Shown here piece by piece: positions 11,386-22,139 of a stretch of 64,000 nucleotides of DNA (position 1 is the first letter of the stretch; each line of letters opens with the position of its first letter). The DNA is from Branchipolynoe longqiensis (lineage: Eukaryota > Annelida > Polychaeta > Phyllodocida > Polynoidae), in assembly GCA_030323885.1 (NCBI GenBank), contig CM059199.1, positions 74,992,781 to 75,056,780 on the forward strand. The letters are read 5' to 3'. The translations under genes and the position numbers were made by a program. The notes under the pieces were generated by a model. That model worked only from the letters and a program-made list of their open reading frames with translations. It was not told the origin of the DNA and searched no databases.

Positions 11386-13680
11386 TGTTGGTTGTGGATT
11401 GGTTGTTGCTTCGGTTGTTGGAATGATTAGGTACTTGCTGTTGGTTCGGGTTTAGGATTGGATGTGGTTGTTGTTGGTTGTTGGTTGTGTTGTTTGTTAT
11501 TTGGTTGTGTTGACTGTTGTTGGTTGCGGTTGGTTGTTGGTTGTGTTGTTTGTTAGTTGGTTGTTGGTTGTTGATTGTGTTGTTTGTTAGTTTGTTGGTT
11601 GTGGCTGTTTGTGTTGTGGCTGTTGATTGTTGATTGTTGTTGGTTGCCGGGTGTTGTTGGTTGTGTTGACTGTTGTTGGTGATTGGCGTGATAGGATTGG
11701 TTGTTCAGTTGGTTGTTGTTGTGTGTTAGTTGGTTGTTAGTTGGTTGTTGGTTGTTGGTTGTGTTGTTTGTTGGTTGGTTGTGGTTGTGTGTTTGTGTTG
11801 TGGTTGTTGATTGTTGATTGTTGTTGTTTGTTGGGTGTTGTTGGTTGTGTTGACTGTTGTTGGTGATTGGTGTGATAGGATTGGTTGTTCAGTTGGTTGT
11901 TGTTGTTGGTTGTTGTATGGTTGTTTGTTTGTTTGTTGTTTGGTTGGTTGTTGGTTGTGTTGTTTGTTATTTGGTTGTGTTGACTGTTGTTGGTTGCGGT
12001 TGGTTGGTGGTTGTGTTGTTTGTTGGTTGTGGTTGTTTGTTATTTGGTTGGTTGTTGGTTGTGTTGATTGTTATTTGGTTGTGTTGACTGTTGTTGGTTG
12101 CGGTTGGTTGTTGGTTGTGTTGTTTGTTAGTTGTTTGTTGGTGATTGGCGTGATAGGATTGGTTGTTCAGTTGGTTGTTGTTGTTGGTTGTTTGATGTTT
12201 GTTTGGTTGTTGTTTGTGTTGTTTGTTATTTGGTTGTGTTGACTGTTGTTGGTTGCGGTTGGTTGTTTGTTGTGTTGTTTGTTGTGATGTTTGTTGTGTT
12301 GTTTGTTGTGGTGTTTGTTGTGTTGTTTGTTGTGTTGTTTGTTGTGTTGTGTGTTGTGTTGTTTGGTGTGTTGTTTGGTGTGTTGTTTGGTGTGTTGTTT
12401 GTTGTGTTGTTTGTTGTGGTGTTTGTTGTGTTGTTTGTTGTGTTGTTTGTTGTGTTGTTTGTTGTGTTGTTTGCTTGCGTTGTTGTTGTGTTCTTTTTGT
12501 GTGTCTGTGACGAAGTGTGTTTGGGTTGTTTGTTGTTGCTGGTTGTTGTTTGTTGTTGTTGGTTGTGGTTAGTTGTTGGTTGTGTTGTTTGTTTGTTGGT
12601 TTGTTGGTTTGTTGGTTGTGGTTGTTTGTTGTTTGGTTGGTTGTTGGTTGTGTTGATTGTTATTTGGTTGTGTTGACTGTTGTTGGTTGCGGTTGGTTGT
12701 TGGTTGTGTTGTGTGTTAGGTGTTGGTTGTTGGTTGTGTTGTTGGTTTGTTGGTTGTAGATTGTTGTTGTTTGTTGGGTGGTGTTGGTGGTGTTGACTGT
12801 TGTTAATAAGATTGGTTGTTCAGTGGGTTGTTGTTGTTGGTTGTTGTTTGGTTTTTGTTTGTTTGTTTGTTTGTTTGTTGTTTGTGGGTTATTTGGTTGT
12901 GTTGACTGTTGTTGGTTGCGGTTGGTTGTTGGTTGTGTTGTTTTGTTGGATGGTGGTGGGTTGTTTTGGAATGTTTGTTTGTTGGTGGTGTGGTTGTTGA
13001 TTGACATGTTGTTGGTTGGATTGGTTGTGGCTTCGGTTGGTTGTTGCTTCGTTGATTGGTGTACTGATTAATGTGTTGAATGTTGGTGTTGGTGATTGGT
13101 GTGATTGATTGGTTGGTTGTTTGTTGGTGGTTGTGGTTGTTGAGTACATGTTGTTGGTGGATTGGTTGTGGCTTCGGTTGGTAGTTGCTTCGGTTGTTGG
13201 TTGTCATGATTATGTACTATTGTGTTGAATGTTGGTGGTTGGTGATTGGTGTGATTGGATTGGTTGTTGCTTGTGGTTGGTTGGTTGTGGTGGTTGTGGT
13301 TGTGGTTGTGGTGTTTGTTGTTTGGTTGGTAGTTGGTTGTGTTGTTTGTGTGTTTGTTGATTGTTGTTGGTTGTTGGTTTAGGATTGGTTGTTGTGGTTG
13401 TTGTGTTTGTTGTTTGTTTGCTTGGTTGTTGGTTGTGTTGTTTGTTATTTGTTTGTTATTTGGTTGTGTTGACTGTTATCGGTTGTGGTTGGTTGTTGGT
13501 TGTGGTGTTTGTTAGTTTGCTGTGTCGACTGTTGTTGGTTGTGGTTGTTTGTTGATGTGTTGTTGTTGTTCGGTTGGTTGTGTTGTTTGTTGTTTGGTTG
13601 TTGGTTATTGGTTGTGTCGACTGTTGTTGGTTGTGGTTGTGGTTGTGGTTGTTTGTGTTGGATTGTTGTTTGTTGCAATG
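11385..13680. repeat. 2.3-kb G/T-only array (TTGGTTGTTG type)
   Basis: The plus strand is almost purely G and T for 2.3 kb. Short steps (ttggttgttg, ttgttgtgttgt) are organised into longer units. For example ggattggttgttcagttggt recurs at about 11693, 11877 and 12157, and partly near 12810. The block ttatttggttgtgttgactg recurs about seven times. A 12-bp sub-array occupies about 12270-12475. Frames are open because the DNA is simple and translate to Val/Leu/Cys strings. Confidence 0.85.
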
Positions 13681-15255
13681 TTGGTGATTGGCGATTGGCG
13701 TTAGGCGCGATTGGCGTTAGGCGCGATCAGACAATAAACACTACGTTCAGCATTTACGTTTGCAAAATTGATTTGGCATGTTTTTCGCTTCAAAGATCAC
13801 CGAATCTACCCCATTTGGGTTGTTTGTTGACATTTACAGTACATTTCAGTGTCGTTATATTGGTTGTTGATTGTTGTTGGTGTTGGTGTTGGTTGTGGTT
13901 GTGGTTTTGGACACCGGCATCATCAGGCAATTTGTCAGGCAATTTGTCGATAAAAACTCGGCGCTAACACGACACAACACTACGCGATGCTAATCCACAA
14001 ATGAACGAGCTACACGGTGACAGGTAGCATAAACACCCCCATAATAAAAAACTTTTGTAAAAATAAAAAAGATTTAAAAGATTAAAAAAATAAAAGATAT
14101 AAATCCTAACAGTGCACCAGCAGGAGTATGGTGCTACAGTGGCGTCTCCTAGTGGGGAAAGCAAGAGTTAAGGGGTGGGGAGGCGACGACTGGCGACGAC
14201 TGGCGCCACCTAGAGTATATTGGCAGATGTAAACAAAGACAGCGGTCGGCAATATTGTTCGGAGAATAAAAGAGAAGCGCAATGGTGTGGGTCCCCGACT
14301 CGTTCTGACTTGTTTTTATATCGTACTTATATCGTATTTGCAGGACGATGCTACAAGGACAGATAACGATACATGATAGTACTTAGGTGAGCCTTTTTTA
14401 TTTTCTTAAGGTGAGTGCGGCCCTATGGGGCTCAAAAAGGCAGAGGATATATCCGCACATCGATGTGCGGTGACCACTTCTATCGTCTTTTTATTATTGT
14501 CCAAAGCTATTTGAATCGCATTGCAGGCTGAAAAAGAATCAGATGAAGAGGAATCCATATTATTACTTTGTTGTGATATTGTTGAAAACGTAGGGGGGCC
14601 ACCTCCGGAGTTGACCAGGTCAATCGTGTGTACCGAAAACATTGATGGCGATATTAACAAAAACGAAGTCTGTGTAATCCAATATCTCCAATTTCGACTC
14701 AAAATCAATAATAAATAACATTTGAATCGTACGTGAGGTAGCAAAATATGGAGGTGAGCGCAAACACAAGAGTACAACTTGGTAAAGTTGCTGTTGATGT
14801 GCCATGGGGCTGGGCCGAGCACAGCTTGGTCACCGATAAGTCCACCTGGTGGACGGATACAGTAAGAACAGTAGCTAGTAGCAACCACTGAGCCGTGGAT
14901 GGCGGTCCCTTTTATAGTATGACTGAGTCGTTGCTGATAGTAAGCGTCCTCAGTGAAATAATCCCCTCCTTGCAGCCAGCTATTTCCGTCTAGGCCACCA
15001 TTTTGTTTATACGGGGGAAGAGGGCTGCAGATCTGATAATATCAACGTCCTCGAGCTATGGCCTATCTTGGCGGGGGTCAGGTGCTGGGGAGCAGGGTGG
15101 AAGGACAGTTAGACAAGTTCCAGAGTATCGTGAAAATATGTGATGCTGATCGGGCATCCCACTTGTGTTGCCATAATATTTCAGTTGCTAATTTCACTGC
15201 ATGTTGGGGGAGACTCCTGGCCGAGAGGCGGACATTTGAGAGGCATCACTATGCG
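13680..15255. other. No recognisable gene
   Basis: Small duplications occur (gattggcgttaggcgc near 13690-13725, caggcaatttgt near 13925, ggcgacgact near 14183). A minus-strand frame of 160 codons at 14406-14888 overlaps a plus-strand frame and shows no domain. At 14265-14330 an aataaaag followed by a T-rich end could be an LTR fragment, unproven. Confidence 0.45.
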
Positions 15256-15257
15256 AG

Positions 15258-15426
15258 CTCTACTGTAGTAGGGATCTGGCGAGTGAGGGGGCGGGTCAGA
15301 TGACTGTGGATGCCATGGAGAGCAGATTGGTTCAATAAACCAAGGTGAAGTGTACTCATATTGGATCTTGGCGTTCTTCCGTGTGCGCGTGTCAGTGTGA
15401 GAGTCGGAGGGCTGTGGGCCATTACA
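15258..15426 (+). repeat. LTR fragment, 3' part (same family as 47728-48069)
   Basis: Reverse-complemented, this matches the left half of the solo LTR at 47728-48069. It includes the polyadenylation signal ttcaataaacca and ends at ...gggccattaca. Its 5' part is missing. It abuts the recombinase relic that follows. Confidence 0.6.
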
Positions 15427-16302
15427 TCTGTACAAGGTCGGCTCAGGTTAAGGCCTATCTGGCTTTTTGTGAAAAATTTGAAGACCGAATCTCACCTTAC
15501 CCGTGTGACTCCGATCAGATCTGTTTGTACATGTCCTTTCTGGCGAGAAGACTGTGTTACTCGTCCATACGGAACTATCTAAGTGGGTTATATAATCATT
15601 TAAAGGATATAGGTTGCCCACCAATTGATTATAGCACCCACCCTATCAAAAAATTGTCTAGCAGGTATTATGCGAATCAAGGGGTGTGAGGTTAAGCAAG
15701 CAGCACCACTCTTGTCACGTGAATTACTACGTTTATTTGTTGTGTTGCATCCCTCTCTGGGCCATACGGCAGTGAGAGCCGCTATGTTATTATCTTTCAG
15801 GGCCTTACTGAGGAAGGCGCACGTGACATGCTCAGACACAGCCCTGAGGCATCAGGATCTGGTGTTCCACCCATGGGGAGTCATGGTATTGGTAAGAAAA
15901 TCAAAAACCAACCAATTTAGGGAACGGATCCACAGAATCCCGGTGGCCGAGGTGGCTAACCATGAGCTGTGTACTGTGTTATGGTTGAAGAGGCACTTTG
16001 AGCAGTGCCCCACCCCCTTGGATGCACATGCATTCAGGGTACCAAGAAGGGGTCATTCGGTCCCCTTACAATATGCTTACTATTCTGATGTGTTGAAGGC
16101 TTCCTGCAGGGCCTGCCCTTGATCAGTTCTCATCCCACAGTCTGAGAAGGGTGGGGGAGGGGGGGCTACCTTCCTGAGGCTGTGTGGGGCTCCACTAGAG
16201 GCAATCAAGGAAAGATGTGATTGGAGATCAGACTGTGTGCGAGAGGTCTTGGAGAGGTTAACCCTAGATATGCGGATTGCTGTGTTGTTGGACACCTTGT
16301 GA
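15427..16302 (+). pseudogene. Tyrosine recombinase of a DIRS-type element, frameshifted relic
   Basis: Three frames together carry a tyrosine recombinase. The N-terminal core-binding (SAM-like) domain includes F-L-A-R-R-L-C-Y-S-S-I-R-N-Y-L-S-G, up to about 15660. After a shift comes the catalytic domain with S-F-R-A-L-L-R-K-A-H (first Arg). After a second shift near 16100 comes the H-S-L-R-R box, then C-D-W-R-S-D-C-V-R-E-V and a stop at 16300-16302. The position of the nucleophilic tyrosine, eight residues after the Trp, is Val (codon 16246-16248), so the enzyme would be dead even without frameshifts. Such recombinases insert the circular cDNA of DIRS elements. No RT is seen upstream; the left side is an LTR fragment, so the element is 5'-truncated. 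Confidence 0.8.
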
Positions 16303-16350
16303 GTTTCCTCAGGTAGAGGCTGGAGCGTTGTCTCTCGTGCTTCAGGTTGG

Positions 16351-16768
16351 GGTGGTTTGGGTCTATTAGGGGCCAGCCAGAGTCTTACTCAATCCATCTC
16401 ATGTGTCTTGTGTCTTTGTATTAACTAATAATGCGTAGTATAAAGCATTTATACAAATATTATTATTATGCAACCTATTATTATATATTTCGCATATTGG
16501 ATTTGAATCCGATGCCCCAAGCTTGCGCGCTGGGTGGTGCTGGCGGTGAGGTTATATGAGCTGGGCACCGATTAGTCACTCAGCGGCGGTGGTGGGAGTC
16601 GCTCCTCCTCCACCCCCAATGGTCATATGCATACATCGACCCAGTCGGTCGGAAGCTCTAGCTTTAACAATTTAATTTGAGATAAATAAAAGGTGGTTCT
16701 ATTAGGGGCCAGCCAGAGTCTTACTCAATCCAACTCCTGTGTCCTGTGTCTTTGTAATAACTAATAAT
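16351..16768 (+). repeat. Split direct repeats following the recombinase
   Basis: A block beginning ggtggtt(tggg)tctattagggg and ending taactaataat lies at 16351-16432 and again at 16692-16768, about 260 bp apart. This B1-A2-B2-like arrangement just 3' of the recombinase is what DIRS-order elements of Ngaro/PAT type show. Confidence 0.65.
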
Positions 16769-16779
16769 ACTGTATGTAC

Positions 16780-17715
16780 ATAAAAACAATAATCAAAGTG
16801 TCCACACACCTTGTATATTACATGTGCAATACATGCTTATTCAAAGTTAAAGTCAAAGCCAAAGCTCGTTAAACCAAAGATCGGTTAATCCAAACAAATT
16901 TCTAGGGTCCCTTCAAGTTTGGTTTAACGGGTTTATACTGTATATAACATCATACTGTGATGAGGTTGGTTCTCCCTACTGGAAACTCAGAACCAAAGAA
17001 GGAAAGAAACACATGGACACCCGAGTGTCAGGACTGACTTTTATCTCCCCCCCCCCCACCCCGAGAGGTCAAGCATTGGTAAAAGCCTGACCCTACAATC
17101 TATTAAATACCTTGCTCTCATGAGATCACCTGACCACCTGACCACCTGTTCGTTGGATATAAATAGGTGACAAATCGCCTACTCGACTTGCTGTCCAGAC
17201 TCCACCTCGTCCACACCTCTTCAATCGCCTCTCTGCCGCCGGTCTCCTTCTTGATACTGTCTAAAAAGAGTTCCTGCAGGGGGAGCCGGCTAGCATTTCA
17301 CCTTCTACCTCTTACTTCATCCATGTCTCCGGCTCGCCGAGTGGTCACCACATGGCAAGGAGGGATGGCCCTTTGACTCAACTCTCCTCATTTCTTTTTC
17401 CTCAATACTACCCTTTCTTTTTTTCCTCCCGGGCTTACTCCTCCCCCTGATCAAGGGAGTTGTGTGCTTGGGTTGGGGCCTTTTCCTTTTTCACTGTTTC
17501 GCTTTCCTTTTTGCTGCAGATCCACCTTTCCCAACAAATAAAAAAATATTTCAAGATACAACAGAAGCATCACACATGTTATAAACCTTTTGTGTCACAC
17601 AATGTTGCTAGGCGAACTTTGACCCATTTTCCCTAAGCGGGTCATTAGTTTTCGGCAAAAGCAGTCTATACCTGCATTGTTTAATTAATTTACTTTCTTT
17701 TTAATTTTCCCAAAC
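16780..17715. other. No gene recognised; pyrimidine-rich stretch
   Basis: A T/C-rich segment at 17380-17520 ends in aataaaaaaat (about 17540) and reads like the 3' tail of an unclassified retroelement. The phrase gttaaaccaaagatcggtta at 16869 is the start of a small self-complementary part with ggtttaacgggt at 16920. Nothing else is supported. Confidence 0.4.
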
Positions 17716-17744
17716 AATTGGTAGCGTATGTATGTTTGCATATC

Positions 17745-18239
17745 ATGAGAGGTGATCTTCCTGCCATTATTTCCAGAGAAGCAGCAATAGCAGGCCATGG
17801 TTTTTCGACTGATGAGTTCCAAACACTGGATCTCTTCCGCTTCTACATCATCGACCATGGTCATCCAATCGTGTTGGCCGATGTCAAGACTGGAAAGATT
17901 CTTGGCGCAAGTTCCATCATCCCGAGTTTTCTATGTCGCTCAGTCGACCCCGTCCTTGCCGACCTTTTCCTCGTCATAGACCCCACCTTCCGTAGAAAGG
18001 GCATCGCCTTAGAGATCACTGAGGTCATCCTTGGCTTCATTTCTTTGCTTGGCTATGAAGGCGTGCTTGGGGACTGTCTGATGAATAACCATAGTGCCGG
18101 TCGGATCATTCGCCGTCTTGGCTTCACCACCGTCGGGTGCATCCCGTATGCCGCCAGGAGCACTGACAATATGGAGTCAGACTTAGTGCTTTACTACAAG
18201 GACCTCCAGAACTATGCGAAGGTCAAGACCAAGCTCTGA
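17745..18239 (+). CDS. GNAT-family N-acetyltransferase (single or terminal exon)
   Basis: The frame encodes about 164 residues with the order of a GNAT fold: transfer of an acetyl group from acetyl-CoA to an amine. Motif A is clear. A beta strand (L-F-L-V-I-D-P) leads to R-R-K-G-I-A at about residues 83-88, the Q/R-x-x-G-x-G/A pyrophosphate-binding loop for CoA, followed by a long helix. Motif B follows as N-x-x-S-A-G-R-I-I-R-R-L-G-F-x-x-V-G, typical of the acetyl-CoA edge strand. The substrate cannot be told. The frame is open upstream to about 17718 without an ATG, and ttggtag at 17718-17724 could be a 3' splice site, so an upstream exon is possible; otherwise the ATG at 17745 is the start. 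It is intact and more GC-rich than its neighbours, suggesting selection or recent arrival. Confidence 0.7.
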   Translation: MRGDLPAIISREAAIAGHGFSTDEFQTLDLFRFYIIDHGHPIVLADVKTGKILGASSIIPSFLCRSVDPVLADLFLVIDPTFRRKGIALEITEVILGFISLLGYEGVLGDCLMNNHSAGRIIRRLGFTTVGCIPYAARSTDNMESDLVLYYKDLQNYAKVKTKL

Positions 18240-18302
18240 GTCACGTGGCTCCTCTCTGCTGCCCAAGTTGATTGAGTCACTGATTGATCAAGGGTTATGC
18301 CC

Positions 18303-18460
18303 AGACGCTACAACCTGGTTATATTCCATCCTGATATGACTGTAGATGTTGCCAGGACATAAAACTCCAACAAACAACCAACCTGGTTATATCGGGATGG
18401 GAAAGGAATTGCAACATGGTGGCTTTATAGTACTGCCGCACTGGGATACCATGCTGCTGG
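18303..18460. repeat. Two SINE-1 fragments in opposite orientation
   Basis: 18309-18382 is the 3' end of the SINE-1 family on the plus strand (tgatatgactgtagatgttg). 18386-18460 is a piece of the same family on the minus strand (ggctttatagtactgccgca). Confidence 0.6.
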
Positions 18461-18473
18461 AAACAGATTGATT

Positions 18474-18625
18474 AATTGGTGGTTGCTTTACGCCGTGTCG
18501 GCAGTATAGGCCATATTCACGGCGAGGAGCCGAATGAGTTGAGCATCCACCTCCCATTCTGGTAGGTCGTGGGATTCTAACTCGCGGGTTTGAACCCTGG
18601 CTGAGACAAGCCAATGACTTTAAAA
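18474..18625 (+). repeat. SINE fragment with tRNA-like B box
   Basis: The core gccgtgtcggcagtataggc is shared with 2870-2890. It is followed by gggtttgaaccctggctgag, whose GGTTTGAACCC-like part resembles an RNA polymerase III B box and which begins the SINE-1 body. Confidence 0.55.
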
Positions 18626-18800
18626 TGTATAATTAATTTTGCACGTTTGCACTTCAAATATCTCAAAAGTTAACCCATTTAAAGTAAAAGTTACTTCAAA
18701 CTAAAGAAAGGTAGATAATAATGACCAACCTAACATATTTATCTCAGAAAATGACAGAAACTCAAAACCATCGGACTATGCAGCTTTAATTTATGAATGT
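18610..18800 (+). repeat. Dispersed repeat B, copy 1
   Basis: It matches, with changes, 63340-63490 (ctcaaagttaaccattt and aataacgatcaacctaa). It ends in ccatcggactatgcagcttt, the signature found about ten times in the window. Confidence 0.6.
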
Positions 18801-18894
18801 AATCGAATTAAAATAAGATAGTGGAGGGTATTGAGCGAGGGTTATCAAATCTCGATCTTCATATTGTTTAAAATGGCGAAGTCAGAATTGAGAA

Positions 18895-19050
18895 AGTAGA
18901 CTCCCCTGGGATTCAAACTCACGATCTCTGAACACAGGTGGGTTCCCTGTGAATGCACTAAAGGGTTCGTTGCATTGCATCTGGTGAAATAGTTTTCGAC
19001 GTCCAATAGCCGATGATAAAAATCAATGCGGCGTCGTTAAATAACAAACT
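18895..19050 (+). repeat. SINE-like repeat resembling molluscan families
   Basis: It contains a reversed B-box-like gggattcaaactcacgatc and ends with ccgatgataaaaatcaatg then gtcgttaaataacaaac. I associate this tail with dispersed repeats in mollusc genomes; that link is from memory and unchecked. Confidence 0.5.
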
Positions 19051-19202
19051 TTGTGCTGAAATAGTTAATCCCACAGCACTGTCTCTGTGACACTGACATG
19101 GCTGCTACAGTGCTACCATTAGAAAGTGTTGGAAGGGTGGCTTTAGGAAATAAGCACATCAACATGCAATTGAATGTGCTAAATATATTGTTCATGCGTA
19201 AT

Positions 19203-19636
19203 GCCCGGCACACACCTCCCGCAAAAAACCTAAAACTGCCCGTTTCGTGATTAAGTTTGAGTTTTAGTCGGTTCCAGTGTTTAGGTGTGTGACACCCTAA
19301 TGCCTCGCACACACCTCCCGTATAGGATTCACGCGCCAAGACTTGGATGGCAAACGGACGGTGGGTGTCACACATATACCGTATAAGATACGACTGACCG
19401 CTCAGATATACCGTTTCTCAAACGGCCCGATTCGTTTTTCGAATGTCTTGCGATTCGAGTCTTAAGCACTAAAACTGAGTTTTAAGTCACGAATCGGAAG
19501 CATTAGCAGTTTGTATATGTGTGTTGTCCCTGTTGTCAGTTTTAGTTGGGAAACGGGACGGGTCGGGTTGTGACGGGTCGCGTCGGGCCGTCAGTTTTAG
19601 CGCGTGAATCGTATACGGGAGGTGTGTGCTAGTCAT
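19203..19636. mobile_element. MITE-like foldback element
   Basis: cacacacctcccg occurs at about 19208 and 19314 on the plus strand, and its reverse complement cgggaggtgtgtg at about 19616. The arms extend through the flanking (ta)cg..gaatcacgcg sequence. The outer arms thus form an inverted repeat around about 300 bp with no coding capacity. This is a non-autonomous DNA transposon or nested copies of one. Confidence 0.6.
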
Positions 19637-19679
19637 AATACATTTGGTGTGAAAAATCGATGAAATCATCTAGATTAAT

Positions 19680-19988
19680 AGACGCTCCTCGCATCCCCAA
19701 CAACAACAAACACCCCACCGCTCCTCCATTACTCTCCCTTCCCCTCCTTTTCTTTCTTTCCCTCTTCACGATTATACCATATGCCCCCTCTCCCGCCCTC
19801 TCTGTTCTCCCTTCTCATTCCTTGCTCTCCCACCATCTCCCTCCCCTTTCACCACTTCACCTCCTTTCCCTTCACTCCCTTACATTCCCCTCCCATTCCC
19901 TCCATCCTCTTTCCATCCCCCTTTCCCCTCCCATTCCCTCCCCCCATTCCCTCCCCGCCCCCACTGTCCATTCTACCCCCCGCCCCCA
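19680..19988. repeat. Pyrimidine-rich low-complexity DNA
   Basis: The plus strand is nearly all C and T (ccctcccattccctcc type). Open frames here are composition artefacts. Confidence 0.8.
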
Positions 19989-20252
19989 AGGTCGGGAGTT
20001 CGAATCCCAGCCGAGTCAAACCAATGACTTATCAAATTTATACTTGTCGCTACCTAGCCTAACACTTGCCATTAATAGGATATGACAACATCCCATTGGC
20101 TCTTTATCAGGATAATGTGACGGTGGGATACGGAGTCAGGGTGTCAGCAGCCTGATCTCCCAGTGGGGCAGCACTATAAAGTCACCATGAGTCTGCACTG
20201 TCACAAGTCAGTACCCGTCCCAATATGACCTTAGGATGTAAAACAACAACAA
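19989..20252 (+). repeat. SINE-1 copy
   Basis: It starts with a B-box-like ggagttcgaatcccagccga, continues through the family body (caaaccaatgactta, gtggggcagcactataaagt) and ends near gaccttaggatgtaaaacaa. The A-box half is missing or replaced by the C-rich tract on the left. Confidence 0.7.
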
Positions 20253-20520
20253 CCCCTGGTCCCTCACTCTCCACCCTCCCATCCACCCATCCATCCCTAC
20301 ACCCCTACACCGCTCCATCCCTCCTCTCTCTTCTCTAACCCCCCACCCCCTCCACCCCCGCCTGTTCTTGCCCCTCTCCTCACCACCCACCCCCCGCCCC
20401 CATCCCTCGATTCGACCCTCCCCCCATCACGCCCACTTCTTTCCACCACTACTCTATCTACGACATACAGACAGCACCCAGTATATACCCCCTCCCCCAC
20501 ACACACACCCCGCTCCAGTA
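20253..20520. repeat. C-rich low-complexity DNA
   Basis: A simple pyrimidine-biased stretch (catccacccatccatccct, cccctccacccccgcc) ending in acacacac. No gene. Confidence 0.75.
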
Positions 20521-20734
20521 TAGTGTAAGCCGCCTCAGGTCACTGGCCTCAGGTTTAGCCTAGATTCTGCTTCCCTTTCATTCACAGAGAATCATAGAAA
20601 ATTGTTCACGAGTTGGATAGAATAGCCACAGCTGGGGTAAGGGTAGGTAGTGCTGGTACCTAAATAACTACTACTGCGCATGTATGGCACATTTACTAAT
20701 TCAATTAGACGGTGTGAAGCAGAAGTTTTCTGAG

Positions 20735-20990
20735 ATAAATTAAATTGATTGTTATTATCTACCTTACTTTAACTTTGAAGGAACTTATATTTTAAATGGC
20801 TATGTTTTGAGATATTTGATGTGCAACCATGTCAAATTAGTTTTGGCAAGCATGCCAAAACTCTGATACCATAGGCTTTAGCAGTAACATGTTCTATTAA
20901 ATTGCCTCGGGATTCCTGTTTATTTGGCAACACATGCTTAATAAGTGCACCGGTGTCTAAGCTAGCTATCTAAAGTATGCAAGATGTTAA
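20735..20990 (-). repeat. Dispersed repeat B, copy 2
   Basis: It shares aagcatgccaaaactctgat and caacacatgcttaataa with 22960-23070, and with 63260-63400 on the opposite strand. Confidence 0.6.
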
Positions 20991-21640
20991 CTCATCGAAG
21001 TATGTAACGCAAGTCATTCCTTTATTTGATACACGTCAAATTTCCAGGTTGGCTACAACACAAATACATTACATCTTCCTTTCAATAATCAAAACCATGT
21101 GTAATTTTATTTTTGGTTAAAAATTTTGTTAGAGCCTTATTATCTTTACTGATAATAAATGACAGTTTACTGAAACTCAACTTTGCTTTACTGTTCCCAT
21201 TTTCTTCTAACAGCATTACTTATTATATATATAATCAGACAATAATTCATGGCAATATGGCAATACTTTAAATAAGTTAACAGCAAATACAATGGAACAC
21301 GTGACCTGTAATAATGGTAATTCAGGTGAATTAATGTTGCTATCATACTAACAGTATGCTCGTCAAGCTGAATGATTGCTCTCAACTTTAACTGGACAGT
21401 AATTGCGAACATATATACATACATATATATATATATACATTTAATTTTTTTTTTTTTTATAAATGCTTAATAATTGTTTGTAACGTGTTTAATTTAAAAC
21501 CCAATAAATACTGCAATACAGATTTTGCGTCTTGTCACATTTACCTTAACAGTGTATATAATATGTACATGAAATAAATATTCCTTACATAAAGTCTCCA
21601 AGAGGGTAATGACTTAACAGGTCAATGTTAAAGCTTAAAT
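20990..21640. other. AT-rich, no gene seen
   Basis: A (TA)n run at about 21410-21440 and a T-run at 21448. Nothing coding. Confidence 0.6.
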
Positions 21641-22100
21641 CTAGTATCCAAATCGGTTGACAGGTTTGATAGATCTTACATATTGTGTAATGTATGTGCT
21701 GTCATTATTAATTGGTTTGGGTGGTAAGTCTGCATCTTTTCTGTCATGGACTGGTGTCCTTGGAATTGATTTTGTTTGTTTGTGTGGGTTAGTATGCGCT
21801 TTGTTTCCTGGTATTTTGTATATGTGTCTTCCATTTCTGCGTAATATTCTTTGCTCACTATTGACCAACATATAGTCACGGGGTCCTGGTGTGTTTATTT
21901 TTATTATGGTTCCTTTGGACCATTGTCCCTGGTGGTTTAGGTATCTGACAGCAGTGTTCACAGGTATTTTGGGGTGTTGCCTGCTTGCGTGTCAATATCA
22001 AAGTACTCTTTTTGTTTGGTTTGTCGTGTGATAATTGTGACTTTAGATTTCTTTGGATGCATGGGATTTTAGATCTTAGATTTCTACACATGAGCATTTG
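21641..22100 (-). pseudogene. Ty3/Gypsy integrase C-terminal relic
   Basis: Two minus-strand frames joined by a frameshift near 21900 resemble the end of the gag-pol polyprotein of the intact Ty3 element at 58.3-63.3 kb. The upstream part has M-x-x-R-x-L-R-S-K-I-P (compare R-S-L-R-T-K-V-P in the intact copy). The downstream part has V-R-Y-x-N-H-x-x-x-W-x-x-G, an I-L-R-R-N-x-R stretch and ends P-V-N-R-F-G-Y next to P-P-T-R-F-G-I in the intact copy. The catalytic domains are absent, so this is a fragment of a related family. Confidence 0.75.
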
Positions 22101-22139
22101 TGATGGTGATTTACCTATAGTGTGTTCCTATAGTTTAAC

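Noticed and set aside
11812..12759. Hydrophobic Val/Leu/Cys frames as membrane proteins
   Set aside because: They are translations of G/T-only simple DNA. All frames give similar strings, without start context or conservation.
14406..14888. 160-codon minus-strand frame
   Set aside because: No recognisable domain; a plus-strand frame overlaps it and the start lies in repeat-like DNA. It is not strong enough to list as a gene.
19660..20085. Pro/Ser/Leu-rich plus-strand frames
   Set aside because: Low-complexity pyrimidine DNA.
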